Shown: positions 45,192 through 57,940, counted from the first letter of the stretch. The stretch: DNA of 64,000 nt from Takashimella koratensis (GCA_003116875.1 BCKT01000006.1:62001-126000), one strand, 5' to 3'. Notes: generated by a model not told the origin, from the letters alone. Made by a program: numbers and translations.

Positions 45192-45599
45192 ATGGCGACT
45201 GGAGTGTTTGCTGCATCGAGAGCGTTATGTTCCACATTGGATTACGTGCTCGACGAATTCCACAAATTTGATGACGAAGAACCAGAGATCGACAACTCGA
45301 TCTCCAGAATGGATGAAGCAATGTTTGAGAGCTTCAAAGCCGCGGTATTGGAAGTCATTGATAGTGTCGTGGGCATTAGCCTTATCTCTCTTCCAATTGA
45401 TACGGCCGAAAGCTGCTTGAACTTTGTCTTTGAGTTAAGCGCGGATATCGTAGATCTGGACGAGGGGTACGAGGGCTTGTCCATCGACGTCAACGGGACC
45501 GCCAACAACACGTCAAATCTGTCGCCTGTCAAAATTGACATAGGACTCGATCACAGCCTCGAACGTGGCACGTGGAACGTTATAGTGACCCCGCTCTGA
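45192..45599 (+). CDS. Orphan array-2 gene 1
   Basis: Not recognised. Single exon, 135 residues. N-terminal helix ASRALCSTLDYVLDEFHKFD, an acidic linker, then DNSISRMDEAMFESFKAAVL, matching NTISLFEQTQYEAFKWKLL in gene 2 and DNSISSLGQTEYDKLEAALL in gene 3. The second half looks beta-rich (LNFVFELSADIV, GLSIDVNGTANN, VKIDIGLD). No signal peptide, cysteine framework or catalytic motif. First of a run of small intronless relatives on the same strand, in a region where nearly all conserved genes have many introns. Confidence 0.7.
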   Translation: MATGVFAASRALCSTLDYVLDEFHKFDDEEPEIDNSISRMDEAMFESFKAAVLEVIDSVVGISLISLPIDTAESCLNFVFELSADIVDLDEGYEGLSIDVNGTANNTSNLSPVKIDIGLDHSLERGTWNVIVTPL

Positions 45600-46169
45600 T
45601 CTTGAGACGAAGGATGGACAGTGTCAAGAATAGGTATCTTGTAGATGACGGATGAACTCACAGCCTTTCAGAGAAACGTTCTTGAGCTGTGACGCTAAGA
45701 GAGAGCTAATGTTGGCTTCCTCTTGAGCGCCGTCTTTACCCCCCGCTGACCGCTTTCCTTTCTCCCGCGCTTCCTTCCATTTCTCGGTCGTAGTTTTCCG
45801 TCCAGGTATCCTCTCTGTTCCGCTTGTTTTTTTACAATCCAGCGTCGGCAGCACATTACAACTCCCGAAATACTTGCTTTCGACAGAAATTTGCGCCCGC
45901 GAGTTGCCTTTTTACTTATCCTTTCTCCTGATGCAGCACTGCTGCGCCCACGGTTGTTGTACGGTGTTCCTTTGAGCACCAGTTCGTTAGCGACCGGCCA
46001 TCAATGGACCATTGCTGCAGTCAACTCGGCATCAAATGTTTCCTTTCGTATATTCGTCGGGACATTTTGCCATTTCCTCTCCGTGTGCGTTATCAGCGTA
46101 CGCATATCCTTGGGTGCAGATCATTCCATTATATGCTACCACTTTGTCTCTTTGGCTCATGTACATATA
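45600..46169. other. Spacer up to the mariner element
   Basis: 3' flank of array-2 gene 1. No gene supported. Confidence 0.45.
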
Positions 46170-46200
46170 CAGTACGCTCCACAAAGTTTAGAATCACTTT
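46170..46200 (+). repeat. Left terminal inverted repeat of the mariner element
   Basis: Begins CAGTACGCTCCACAAAGTTT directly after the TA duplication; 27 of 31 bases match the right repeat in inverse orientation. Confidence 0.92.
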
Positions 46201-46295
46201 AAAGTTTGGACCTTTTTTTGAACGCGTCTGGGATTCTTCAGACGCGTTCAAGAGCTGTTTCCCATGCTTCCTTCTCCTTCTTCTTCTCCAAAAAC

Positions 46296-47366
46296 ATGGT
46301 TCGACCACCACACAACTATTCCCCAGAGCAGCGGGCAGTCTTTGCGCATCTGGGACTCTCCATAGGCCAGCGGCCAGCTGCTAGAGTCTGTGGGGTCCCT
46401 CAGAAGGCCATTCGATCTGCAATTGAACGCCATACAACTCAAAGCAACCAGAAAGATTGAGCTTGCTCTGGACGACGTCCCATTCTTGCTGATCCATACT
46501 TGCGAAGGCATGTTGAGCGAATCATTAAGGCCAATCGTTTTGAAACACTTGCTGAGATCCTAAATCAGGTCCGATTGCTGAGGAATGAGCGGGGCTTCCC
46601 AATTGTTGGTCTGTGCAAGTCGGTTCTTCGCCGGACGGTCCACTCCCTTGGCTACCACGCATGCACACCGGTTGCCAAACCATTCCTTGATGCCGTCAAA
46701 TGCCAGAAATGTCTTGACTACGCGCGTTCATACCGTTTTCACCCTTGGCAAAACGTCATCTTCACGGATGAAGTCTCCTGCAACCTTGGAACACACTTCA
46801 AGCAGAAAGTCTGGCGGAAACCAAGCGGGAAACTCAACCCCAAGCTCATGCGACCTCGATTTGCAAACAAACGTACCTCCCAGATGTTTTGGGGTGCCAT
46901 CTGGCTTGGGGGTTGCTCAGACCTTGCTGCCTTTGACACTTCCAATTCAACTGGTGCAAAGAATGGCGTCACTGCTCAAATCTATGCCAATCAGGTTGTT
47001 GATGGCGAGCTGAGGAAGGCCTGGATAGGGATGGAAGAGGATGGGAAGTATCCCTGGGTGCTGGAGGATGGATGTACAGTTCATACAGGCAATGTTGCTC
47101 GAAGCAGGGGGCTTGAGTATGGCTTTAGGTATATTCCCCACCCTCCCTACTCCCCTGACCTCAATCCCATTGAGAATGTCTGGGCAATGCTTAAAAGAAG
47201 GCTCAGTAAGGTCTACCCCCGTCCTCATACCAAACAAGAGTTAGTTGAGACACTCCAACGACTCTGGCATGAGATCCCACAGCGGAAGATAGACCATTGT
47301 ATTCTCTCCCTTCAAGGTAGGCTGCAGACAATCATCACTAGAGATGGGCTACATGCCGACTACTAG
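46296..47366 (+). pseudogene. Tc1/mariner transposase with in-frame TGA
   Basis: Starts MVRPPHNYSPEQRAVFAHLG with an HTH region (IGQRPAARVCGVPQKAIRSA). A TGA at 46458-46460 interrupts the frame, which then continues in phase into ACSGRRPILADPYLRRHVER and the catalytic domain. The DDE triad is intact: Asp in FTDEVSC, Asp in VLEDGCTVH, and Glu in PDLNPIENVW with 34 residues between the last two (DD34E, as in Tc1). The terminal YSPDLNPIENVW block is classical. Unless the TGA is read through or spliced out, the protein is split between DNA-binding and catalytic parts and the copy is not autonomous. Confidence 0.9.
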
Positions 47367-47499
47367 CTCTAATCTCTTCAGCCTATTCCCCACCTGTACT
47401 CAGATGTCTGTACACAATTTTGAATATCTAGCAAGTCTGTATGGATGTTAAATGGAGGAGACGACAAGCTGGAAGCTCGGAAAACAAACCAAAAACTGA

Positions 47500-47530
47500 A
47501 AAGTGATTCCAAACTTTCTGACGCGTACTG
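47500..47530 (-). repeat. Right terminal inverted repeat of the mariner element
   Basis: Complement begins CAGTACGCGTCAGAAAGTTT; pairs with 46170-46200. The adjacent TA duplication starts a TATAAAG sequence. Confidence 0.92.
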
Positions 47531-47537
47531 TATAAAG
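47531..47537 (+). promoter_or_regulatory. TATA-like box at the transposon junction
   Basis: TATAAAG begins with the TA target duplication at the right end of the mariner element, 132 bases before the array-2 gene 2 start, a distance like that of other TATA boxes here. Confidence 0.5.
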
Positions 47538-47662
47538 TCTAGACCCTCTCCTGCCGACGATCACCCCATTCCATACTGTAGACGAACCCACCAGTCCATT
47601 CCATTTCCACCAGAGAAAAGGAATACACAAAATACAAATTCACTTTCAAGTAGACTTTCACT

Positions 47663-48091
47663 ATGAGTACAACGGCCCTGGCTGCAATCGCAGCCGTGGA
47701 GACTGCATTGACGAACACGCTTGACTATCAGTACGCTCAGGGAGGATGCGGGAATACAATCTCTCTTTTCGAGCAAACCCAATACGAAGCCTTCAAGTGG
47801 AAGCTACTGTCGGAAGCTACTAAAGAGGCAGCAAAGGTCAGCCTTACACCCTTCAATCATAGTTCTGTTCGGGGCTTCAAGGACTTTAAATACAAGGTAG
47901 AACTAGAAACGGGAATGATCAATTCTGAGGTCATGGGAGGCTGGGTTGAGACTCTCTACATCAAAGTATCCGGGGTTGCCGATGATACCACCCTTGAAGA
48001 ATCTTGTATCATAGCGCTGCTCGATACCGAGTCAGTAGATGGCATGTGCGCTACTCCTTGGATTGTGCGGGCGTCAGAGCTTAACAATTAG
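47663..48091 (+). CDS. Orphan array-2 gene 2
   Basis: Not recognised. Single exon, 142 residues. The N-terminal helix ALAAIAAVETALTNTLDYQY parallels gene 1; NTISLFEQTQYEAFKWKLLS is the shared second helix. Then a beta-rich part: FKDFKYKVELETGMI, VETLYIKVSGVADD, ESCIIALLDTE, aligning with FVFELSADIV and GLSIDVNGTANN of gene 1. Identity is low but order and spacing agree. One Cys-containing loop (GGCGN). No localisation signal. The transposon lies just upstream, so its present promoter may differ from that of its relatives. Confidence 0.7.
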   Translation: MSTTALAAIAAVETALTNTLDYQYAQGGCGNTISLFEQTQYEAFKWKLLSEATKEAAKVSLTPFNHSSVRGFKDFKYKVELETGMINSEVMGGWVETLYIKVSGVADDTTLEESCIIALLDTESVDGMCATPWIVRASELNN

Positions 48092-49327
48092 GTGGGGTGC
48101 ATGAGAAGCGAACAAACAAATTTTTTTTAGCCGTTATGTAACTAATGATAAAACAAACGGACTCTCGTACAAAGGCTTTCTCGGTTTTAAATTGACTCAT
48201 TCTAATGAAAACCTCGAACGATCTTCCACTATCCCCCCGGGTTACCTGCCGTTTCGCTGGACGTGAAAAGCGACAATCCCCCAAATACATATGCCCGCCC
48301 ACATTTTTAGCTTCCGCTGGCTGATTATTGACATCGGGTTGGGGCAAGCACCCTACTTTGTCACGGTAGTCATCCTTTCTTCTCATGGAGGGTAGAGTAA
48401 AGACTTTGTCAACAGATTCATCCGTTCATTCAGGAGGGTAAGCAATGAGCGAAGGGAGGCGTGAGCAGTCTCGCTGCGGAAGTTTGGACTAATCTTTTTT
48501 GTCCGCAACTTGGCGCCAGGCTTTTTTTCCTGCGGGGAAAAACGCTGCAGAAACAGTCTCTTTCAACCTCCGATGGACAAAATAATAGACTTTTATTGTG
48601 AGCTTTCTGTCTGCCATGTTGGCAAGTTTAGTGCATGATTATGTCAACCTCTCACTGCATGACAAAGACCAACGGGCTCTAAAATCCTCCCGGTGCTGGC
48701 GGCTGAGTCTACCTATCTGCGTTAGTCTGGGCCCTACCATCATCAGTGCGGGTCGACTCTGTCTAGAATAGCTCCATTCATGAACAGCCATGACCGACCA
48801 TGAACCGCCGAGTGAGCTTCGGAACCAAACTGCATACCCCAACTCAACTCCAACCTGTACAATCAGGGTAAAATCTGATACTGGAAACCCCTTTGTGACC
48901 TCACGGGCGCCGGAGGCCGTGTTGAATGGTTGGTTGGCCGTTAAACTGACTCCGTGCAGTTTGGTCAAAAGCTAACCCAGACATACCTTTGTTTCGATTG
49001 GCCGTCGGTGCACATTCTTGTGAGGAGTCAAATGGGAATCAAATCTTACCGTTGTGAAGAGTGGAGGACGCTAAGTCTGAGCCAATGGAGGTGTAAACTG
49101 ATCCTCGGATCCGAGCTATTTCGCCTTGGCCTGCCATCCGACCATCCCGATGTCGCCTAAGCGATCATGACAGTCATGCCCCAAAAATTACTGTGAACGT
49201 AGGAGAGAGGTGTAAGATATGAAAGCCAGCTCGAGGGGGTTCAAGTTTACCTCCAACAACCTCTCACAGTCAAGTCAACAATCTCTTTACTGACTCACTT
49301 CAAACCGAATTGTTTCGACCTATCATC
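48092..49327. other. Intergenic, A/T-richer
   Basis: About 1.2 kb with no supported gene. It contains poly-T runs after gene 2 and the promoter of gene 3 (gatatgaaag near 49217). Confidence 0.45.
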
Positions 49328-50074
49328 ATGTCTACTCTTCAGCCAGCTTATGATGCCTGCACAAGCGCTATTAAGACTTCCCTCCAGGAATTCCGCGAGC
49401 CATTTATCACGGAAGAGGGAGAGTCCACGGACAATTCCATCTCAAGCCTTGGGCAAACTGAGTACGATAAACTCGAGGCAGCGCTCCTTGAATGTGCGAG
49501 AAACATTGTTCTCAAGTCTTTGGAGGGGTTCATCGGTGGAGACCAAGTCTGCCCCGATGCAGATACGTCGTACGTCTACACGATAGACGGAGAGTGTTAG
49601 GTTTCAACGGGTTGGGGATTCATCTCTCGACGCTACCGACTGCTATTTAAGTGCAACAGGTCGGCCTCGACCGCTTGCGCGTCGTTCATGCATCCCCGTC
49701 GTTCTCCGCGGCCGCAACCGCTTTTGGGCCCGTGCGCCGCAGCGCTGCATCGCCTCCACTAGTGGTCTTATTGTTCTCCGTGGTCTCGGCCTGCGCCACC
49801 TGCGCCACCCCGCTCGGTCTTATTGTTCTCCATGGTCTCTCGGCATCCAGGTACCTCGGGACCGCTCGGACCGCCTCAGACGCCCTCCGACGTCATACCT
49901 GACAGAGAGCTTATTAACGACGGGGGGTCCACGTTGCTCCAAATGACTATTAGTGGGAAAGCTGGGGTTGAGGAGTTGAAGAAGGTAGAGTTGTCCGCAA
50001 ATGTCACCAAGGGCATAAAAGACTTTGACAAATATATTCAGCTTGAAGCAGTTCTCGTTTCCTTCGACGAGTGA
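49328..50074 (+). pseudogene. Orphan array-2 gene 3, interrupted copy
   Basis: The 5' part (49328-49600, 90 residues) has the family order: helix AYDACTSAIKTSLQEFREPF, acidic linker, DNSISSLGQTEYDKLEAALL, then SYVYTIDGEC and a stop. The beta-rich 3' part reappears about 300 bases later (49901-50074): RELINDGGSTLLQMTISGKA and VTKGIKDFDKYIQLEAVLVS, then TGA. Between them lies GC-rich sequence unlike the family, with its own direct repeats. The simplest reading is one gene split by an insertion. Alternatives are a large intron with unusual borders, or a shortened but still expressed first half. Confidence 0.6.
49764..49839. repeat. 24-base direct repeat inside the gene 3 insert
   Basis: GGTCTTATTGTTCTCCGTGG plus TCTC (49764-49787) recurs at 49816-49839 with one mismatch. 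A tandem TGCGCCACC pair lies between the copies. The insert is clearly more GC-rich than the flanking gene halves. Confidence 0.8.
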
Positions 50075-50169
50075 GCTCATTGTCTCGCGCCATAGGCCAC
50101 ACACTCTTGAGCTCAGAGTGAACTAGAGTCGCGAGATGACCATGATTGATTTTCCAAGTACTTGCAAGA

Positions 50170-50460
50170 ATGCATCACTTTCAAATCCAGTTGCATGTTT
50201 CGGCCGAGGAATGCTCTCTGTCGCAGTCCGCGCCCGACACTGCCCGTCCTTTGTACCGCCTTCTTGCTGCCTTCAATTCCATCGCCGACTACGTCTTGGC
50301 AAAGCTTGCCTCATACGAGGACAGCGGTTCATCTTCCCTCTTCCATATCAATCACCGCCCCGCCACCCTTGCCACCTTTGCCACCCGCCTCGACTGCTCA
50401 TGCCATCCTCGTCCCATTTTCTCAGCTATACTGGCTGTTATCCACCCGCCCAAGCTATGA
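50170..50460 (+). pseudogene. Orphan array-2 gene 4, N-terminal fragment
   Basis: Open frame of 96 residues. Only the first half looks like the family: RPLYRLLAAFNSIADYVLAK then LASYEDSGSS, comparable to the first helix and acidic linker of gene 1. The rest is Pro/His-rich without family character, and the stop overlaps the next start codon as ATGA (50457-50460). Likely a truncated copy or the 5' exon of a gene whose splice I cannot resolve. Confidence 0.4.
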
Positions 50461-50903
50461 AAGCGTTCAACAAAGCCATCACTTCCGCCATGCGCGAGAC
50501 CCGCCATCCCGATTTCCAGACCACCTTCTATCTCTCGGATGAGGAGCTCGCGGTTATCCAGCATGTTCTCAAGGGACGACACGAGTACAGCCTTGAGCCA
50601 TTTGTCGACCACAGCCTCCACCCTCCTGGTGATACCGAATCGAACCTCGAAGCGCTTATTCAAGCGATGAACTTGGATCCGACCGTCGATCCAAAACAAC
50701 AGCTCTTCCATTACGCGGCAAGGTGGGATCGATCGAATGGAGTGAGTTGGAACATCCCTTGCTTGACCCTCACAGTCTCCGGCACGCTTACGATCAAGTG
50801 GGGAGGTTACTGCAAGACCCACCCACTCACTGACGTGATACTTACCCTCGATTTGGCCGCTGCGAGCACCCTGTTCGAGCCGCCCCTTAGGGATAGGCAG
50901 TAG
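50457..50903 (+). CDS. Orphan array-2 gene 5
   Basis: Not recognised. 148 residues from the ATG at 50457. N-terminal helix KAFNKAITSAMRETRHPDFQ, second helix LSDEELAVIQHVLKGR, then a longer linker and a beta-rich end WNIPCLTLTVSGTLTIKWGG, VILTLDLAAAS, which parallels the LTLTVSG-like strands in genes 1-3. The same frame is open upstream to 50136, so the start could be earlier, or the fragment at 50170 could be a spliced first exon. Last member of the array. Confidence 0.62.
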   Translation: MKAFNKAITSAMRETRHPDFQTTFYLSDEELAVIQHVLKGRHEYSLEPFVDHSLHPPGDTESNLEALIQAMNLDPTVDPKQQLFHYAARWDRSNGVSWNIPCLTLTVSGTLTIKWGGYCKTHPLTDVILTLDLAAASTLFEPPLRDRQ

Positions 50904-51507
50904 GGGTGAAAGATTGGAAAAGGCTACCAGGCCGCAGCGGAGGCCAGACGGAGCACAGCGGCTTTTTCCGTAATAGAGTCTCTTTCAAACCTGTTTCACA
51001 GCTTAAACTGTCCCCTGTACCCATCACCTTGCCCACAATTGACCCCTAAACGGACCCATTCCAGATTTCCTGCAATGTAATGCATGTCAAAAAGCCACGC
51101 ATCGCTGCTGGAGCGCCGTCGCCTTTGTTACCCACCCTCCACTCCCGATCATCCCCCCCTCGCCCGCCCACGCACCTTTTACTTCCCGCCCGTCCCCATC
51201 CTTTCACGATCACCCACCTCTCCACTGTCTTTCCTTCAAACCCGACTCCGTGACCCGTCCTTTCATATTTACCCTCTCCACTCTCGCTTATCCCACCCAG
51301 CTCTCGGCGAGCGCGAATACAAGAGGCGGGTCGGGGTGAGTCGAACTTTCTCGTTTCTCTTACTCAATCACAATCTCTTTCTGGTGTGTTCCCTCCACCA
51401 GTCCCGCTTTCAACTGTGAGCTGACCAAACCACTATTGTCCTCTTCAACCACTCCCCGCCGACAGAAGCAGACACCTCTCTCTGTGCGCACCTACCCACA
51501 TCGAACC
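50904..51507. other. Intergenic with C/T-rich leader
   Basis: 3' flank of the array, then a pyrimidine-rich leader of the next gene from about 51120. No gene supported. Confidence 0.5.
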
Positions 51508-52218
51508 ATGGTCGCCAAAGACGCCCCAAAATTGCCCAAGTCCGAGGACAAGCCCAACAAGCTCGAGGCTCCCATCATCAAGCCGTCCAACTCCCTTCTC
51601 GCCATCCGAGCAGCGACCAAGTCCCTCTCTTACTCTCTCCACTCTACCGAGACTCCCGGGATCCCACCGAAGATCATCTCTCTCATCCTCTCGCGTGAGG
51701 AAGAACTCGCTCACCTCCTCCTCCCGGGCGACCACAAGGACAAAGACGGCGTCGTCGTTCCCGACCATGCGGTGATTCGCGCGACCGCCAAGATCGAGCC
51801 CGAGAATATCGACGTTAGTCATTGGAGCGGAACGACGTGTGTCGTCACTTGGCATGCAACGGCGCGGTACCCACGCGGAGGGAAGCCGGTGAACTTTGGC
51901 GAGAAGGGTTACAAGCTTGTCTCGGGTGGGAAGAAGGGCAAGGATGGGCATGACGGGAAGGATGGGAAGGGCAAGGGGGAGGGAGACAAGGAGGGAGACA
52001 AGGTCGACGACTCGAACGATGGCGAGTCGGAGAACAGCGACGAGTTGGTTGACGAGGAGGAAGTCATGATTACCGATCTCCCGCCGGTCGTCGCGGTCAT
52101 CGGGGTGCTCAGTTCCAGCTCCATCTGGATCGGACTGCTCTCCAATGACTTGGGCGGGAAATACCCACTCATCCCCGAGTCGTACCCCGGCGTCCGCTGT
52201 ACTCGGGAGTTGTGGTGA
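51508..52218 (+). CDS. Hypothetical acidic/Lys-rich protein
   Basis: Not recognised. Single exon, 236 residues, start accATGg. N-terminal part has a helix (NSLLAIRAATKSLSYSLHST), IPPKIISLILSREEELAHLL, and a mixed segment VIRATAKIEPENIDVSHWSG, TTCVVTWHATARYP that looks folded. Then a low-complexity charged run rich in Gly/Lys/Asp (residues about 150-200) and a final hydrophobic stretch PPVVAVIGVLSSSSIWIGLL. The charged insert is repeat-like (KGKDGHDGKDGKGKGEG). The long antisense frame over it is a shadow. Strong third-position G/C bias on this strand supports it as real. Confidence 0.6.
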   Translation: MVAKDAPKLPKSEDKPNKLEAPIIKPSNSLLAIRAATKSLSYSLHSTETPGIPPKIISLILSREEELAHLLLPGDHKDKDGVVVPDHAVIRATAKIEPENIDVSHWSGTTCVVTWHATARYPRGGKPVNFGEKGYKLVSGGKKGKDGHDGKDGKGKGEGDKEGDKVDDSNDGESENSDELVDEEEVMITDLPPVVAVIGVLSSSSIWIGLLSNDLGGKYPLIPESYPGVRCTRELW

Positions 52219-53072
52219 CGAACGTGGTTCACAGTTGTCAACAATGACCAATGTGACCAAAGTCAGGTTGAGCTACAGTGACCAACAGTGACGTCGAGAG
52301 GCTGGACGAACGGGGAGGTGGATTCGAAAATGAGAGACAGATTCGAAAATACAGTAGAGATGATTGGATGCAAGTCATTTGAAAGTGAGATAATATCGAG
52401 TCGGTAAGTGCGGGGAGAACGCGGCAATGGACAGGGATGTTGGAGATAAGAATATGATCGACGAGTCAATGTTTTGCAATCTCAACTGGAATCGAGACGG
52501 GGTGCCTGGAATCCATGAAGAGATACCGAGATGAAGAGAGTATGGGACGAGGGAATGATCATGGAAAGCGCGATTGAAGTCGAAATCCGTCGGCCGATGA
52601 CTCCAAACGAGGGAATTTGCAGGCCGAAAAGATAGACAACCAATCAGGACTCGCGGGATACAGAGGGGCTGAATCGAAAAGAGTTGAAAACCCAGAGGGG
52701 AATTCGAAATCGAGGAGGGTGTGATAAAGAGAAGCCGCCGGTTCCCCTCATTGTGAGCTCAGGGTAAGAATTGTAAAGCCGAAGAGAAAGGAAGGGCAAG
52801 GTCAGGCGGAAGAGGAGAGGCGGAGGAGACGGCAGGGCGCAGGAGCAGAGGACCGAAGGAGGAACGTGGAGTGACAGGAGGGACCAATGACACATACACA
52901 CACCAGACCGACTCCTCCCACACACAGCACCCACCCACCGACCGACCACCTGGCATCGACCCCTGCCCCATAAAACCATCCGCTTTTTTTCACCATCTCC
53001 TTCCTCTTCTCTTCTCACCATCCACACACTCCACTCCACCTCACCTCCCCACCACCAACACCAACTCTCACA
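52219..53072. other. Intergenic, enolase promoter
   Basis: No gene supported; A/G-rich then C/A-rich sequence. The last 100 bases form the C/A/T-rich leader of enolase. Confidence 0.5.
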
Positions 53073-55588
<2,516 letters not shown>

Positions 55589-56366
55589 GCGATGGACGAG
55601 GCGCGCGGCGGGCGCGACCACGGCATCCAGCTGTGTTTGCGCTCGACGCGAAGGACGCGAAGGACGGAGATTAGGAAGGAAAAGCAGAGGGCAAAAGTGA
55701 AGACCGACCAAAATGAGATTCCCGGGATAGGGTAGTGAATCAGCATAGTGGAGCACTGGGAGCACTAGATAGAGCGGTGACAAGAACTGTGGGCCGTGGT
55801 GTAAGGCTCTTGTCTGAGCCTATGCGGACATGATCCTGCACTGTTTCGATCGGGTTCCTCCGTCGCTCCATTATGCAACTCTGTGCTCGCATTTTAGATT
55901 CCCACGGTGCCACCTTTTCTGATTTGACCCAGTGCCACACTCGGCGTTTGGCCATCTCCCACCTTGCCCGCCCCCAGCCAAACTAGGCAACGCATCATCC
56001 ATCATTCCCCACCATCCATTCCCCCACCCTCGACCCATCTCCACTTGTCATTTACACCATCTCTCATCCGCCCCTCCCCCTCCCCCTCCCAAGCCACCAT
56101 CCTCCCCTCCCGCCCTCGTCGCTCGACAGCAGACGTACATGGGCCCTGCCTGCCACCGCAGCGCACCTCGCTAGCCTCGCCTCGCGCAGTGCTTTGAGGT
56201 TCAGTCTCCCCTCCGACCCCTTCCCTCACCCGGGTGGCCCACTCCCCCTCCACCTCGACACCTACCCGTCGTGTCGTCGTCCAACCCGGCCCGAGCAGTC
56301 TCTGAACGAGGGCCGTTCTCTTACCAAGCCTTTGCGGAAAGCCGTCGGCGCTTCCTCGAACATCTC
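55589..56366. other. Intergenic, enolase 3' and GID8-like 5' region
   Basis: No gene supported. Very C-rich from 55960, probably the leader of the next gene. Confidence 0.5.
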
Positions 56367-57940
56367 ATGGCGTCATCTGTAAGTTGGGCATCGTCTCCGC
56401 TTGATCCCGAAGCTCAACTTACATCCATAGCTCCCGCGGGTCTCCATCCCGTTCTCACAGTCTTTGCACACTGGAGGCGCGGGTCACCTAGCCCATAGCA
56501 GTACGATGGAGACTATCGATCAACATACATGGGACGACAAGCTCAACGCGGCCGAAATCTCCAAATCGTGAGTGGCTAGGACTCTGAGCAAATCTTCCAC
56601 TTCGATTCGACCAAATCCCTACCCTACCTTCTTTCTTTTCCGGATGAGACATCTTTTTGCAAGTGGGAATCTCTCCTAAATACACTGAGGACAACCTCTT
56701 ATACTTAGCACCTCTGAACCTCCTCTCCCTCGCCCATCTCGTGTCGTGGCGTGTGCATTTGCCGTTTTGAAGTGGATCAACTAACATGACTCCACTTTGC
56801 GGTAACAGCGACCTGAACGCGATCATCTTTGATTACCTCGTCGTTGAGGGATTCTCTGATGCCGCTGTCGAGTTTGCGCGCGAGACGGGCCTCTCAGCCA
56901 ACGTCGACCAGGACATGATCCAGGAACGAATGGATATTAGGCAAGCTGTCGAAGATGGGCGAGTTGAAGAGGCTGTGCGAAGAGTTAATGAGCTTGATCC
57001 AGAGGTAAGCGGTGTTGCCAGCTCTCCTATCTTGCCCGCCAAGTCGACACGAGAGCAGCCACGTCCACGACGAGAGAGCATCCATTTCCACTCCCCAAGG
57101 ATTCAACCGATCATGCACCACGCTTAGCCGGCTTCGGCAAGGCCATGCGGAAAAACCGATTCTCACAGACCTGTTATGAGGGGCACATAAAGTGGAAATG
57201 GACTCCAATCTCGTTGTGAACCAGCTGCTCTGGACTAGTGCTTTGGCGTCCAAACTTCATGCTACGACAGTCGCTGACATGTGCCTCCTGGCTTGTCATC
57301 ACAGATCCTCGATACCAACCCGCCTCTACTGTTCCACCTCCACCTGCTGCGCTTGATCGAGCTCATTCGGCAAGATCACGTGGACGCTGCGCTGGATTTT
57401 GCGACACACGAGCTCGCGCCTCGAGGTGCGCAAAATCCCGAGTTCCTCGCCGACCTCGAACGTACCATGGCGTTGCTCGCGTTCCCTCACCTGGCACATT
57501 TCGCAGACGATACGCTCGACTCGACAGCAGCGGTGGCCGCGGGTCGGGCGGAGGCCGCGACAGACGCGTCGACGGGTATTACCATGACGAGCGATACGAT
57601 CTCGGCTGATGGGAATGGGGCAGCACCTGCTTCCCTCCCTAGTGTAACTCCAGCAGTCGACACTGCCTCTGCCGAGTCAGAAAAGTTCAAGGACCCTGCG
57701 TTTGGACCCATCATGCAGCTCATGAAACGGAGTCAGCGGGTCAAAGTCGCCAAAGAGCTCAATGCCGCCATCCTAGAGTCGCAAGGTCAAGGGATGGAGA
57801 CAAAACTGAGTGGCCTGGTGCGACTCATGTCGTGGGGCGAAGCGAGGTTGGAAAAGGCCGGTATCGGACTGCCAGGTGAAGAGAGGGACAGAGGAAGGCG
57901 TTGGGCTGATACGGTCTTGAGAGATGAAGTGGCTTTGTGA
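56367..57940 (+). CDS. GID8: GID8-like LisH-CTLH-CRA protein
   Basis: Four exons. If translation starts at 56367 (MASS) an intron (gtaagt...ccatag) joins in frame to about 30 extra residues before METIDQHTWDDKLNAAEISK; the ATG at 56506 is the alternative start. LisH motif: SDLNAIIFDYLVVEGFSDAA, then CTLH QERMDIRQAVEDGRVEEAVR, and the CRA region LLFHLHLLRLIELIRQDHVD through LMSWGEARLEKAG. A disordered Ser/Ala insert (about residues 190-250) is larger than in yeast GID8. Family role: scaffold subunit of the GID/CTLH ubiquitin ligase, which degrades gluconeogenic enzymes when glucose returns. It is adjacent to enolase, though no link is implied. Confidence 0.88.

Larger units (their letters stand above)
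46170..47530 (+). mobile_element. Tc1/mariner-type DNA transposon, 1361 bp
   Basis: A complete element bounded by 31-base terminal inverted repeats that agree at 27 positions, flanked on both sides by TA (46168-46169 and 47531-47532), the Tc1/mariner target duplication. It encodes one transposase frame carrying a stop. Length and organisation fit the superfamily. It lies between array-2 genes 1 and 2, and its right end is 132 bases from the gene 2 start. The repeats differ by only four bases and the reading frame has a single visible lesion, which suggests fairly recent insertion. Confidence 0.93.

Noticed and set aside
51445..52260. 271-residue minus-strand frame
   Set aside because: Antisense of the 51508-52218 gene; the plus strand has the better start context and codon pattern.
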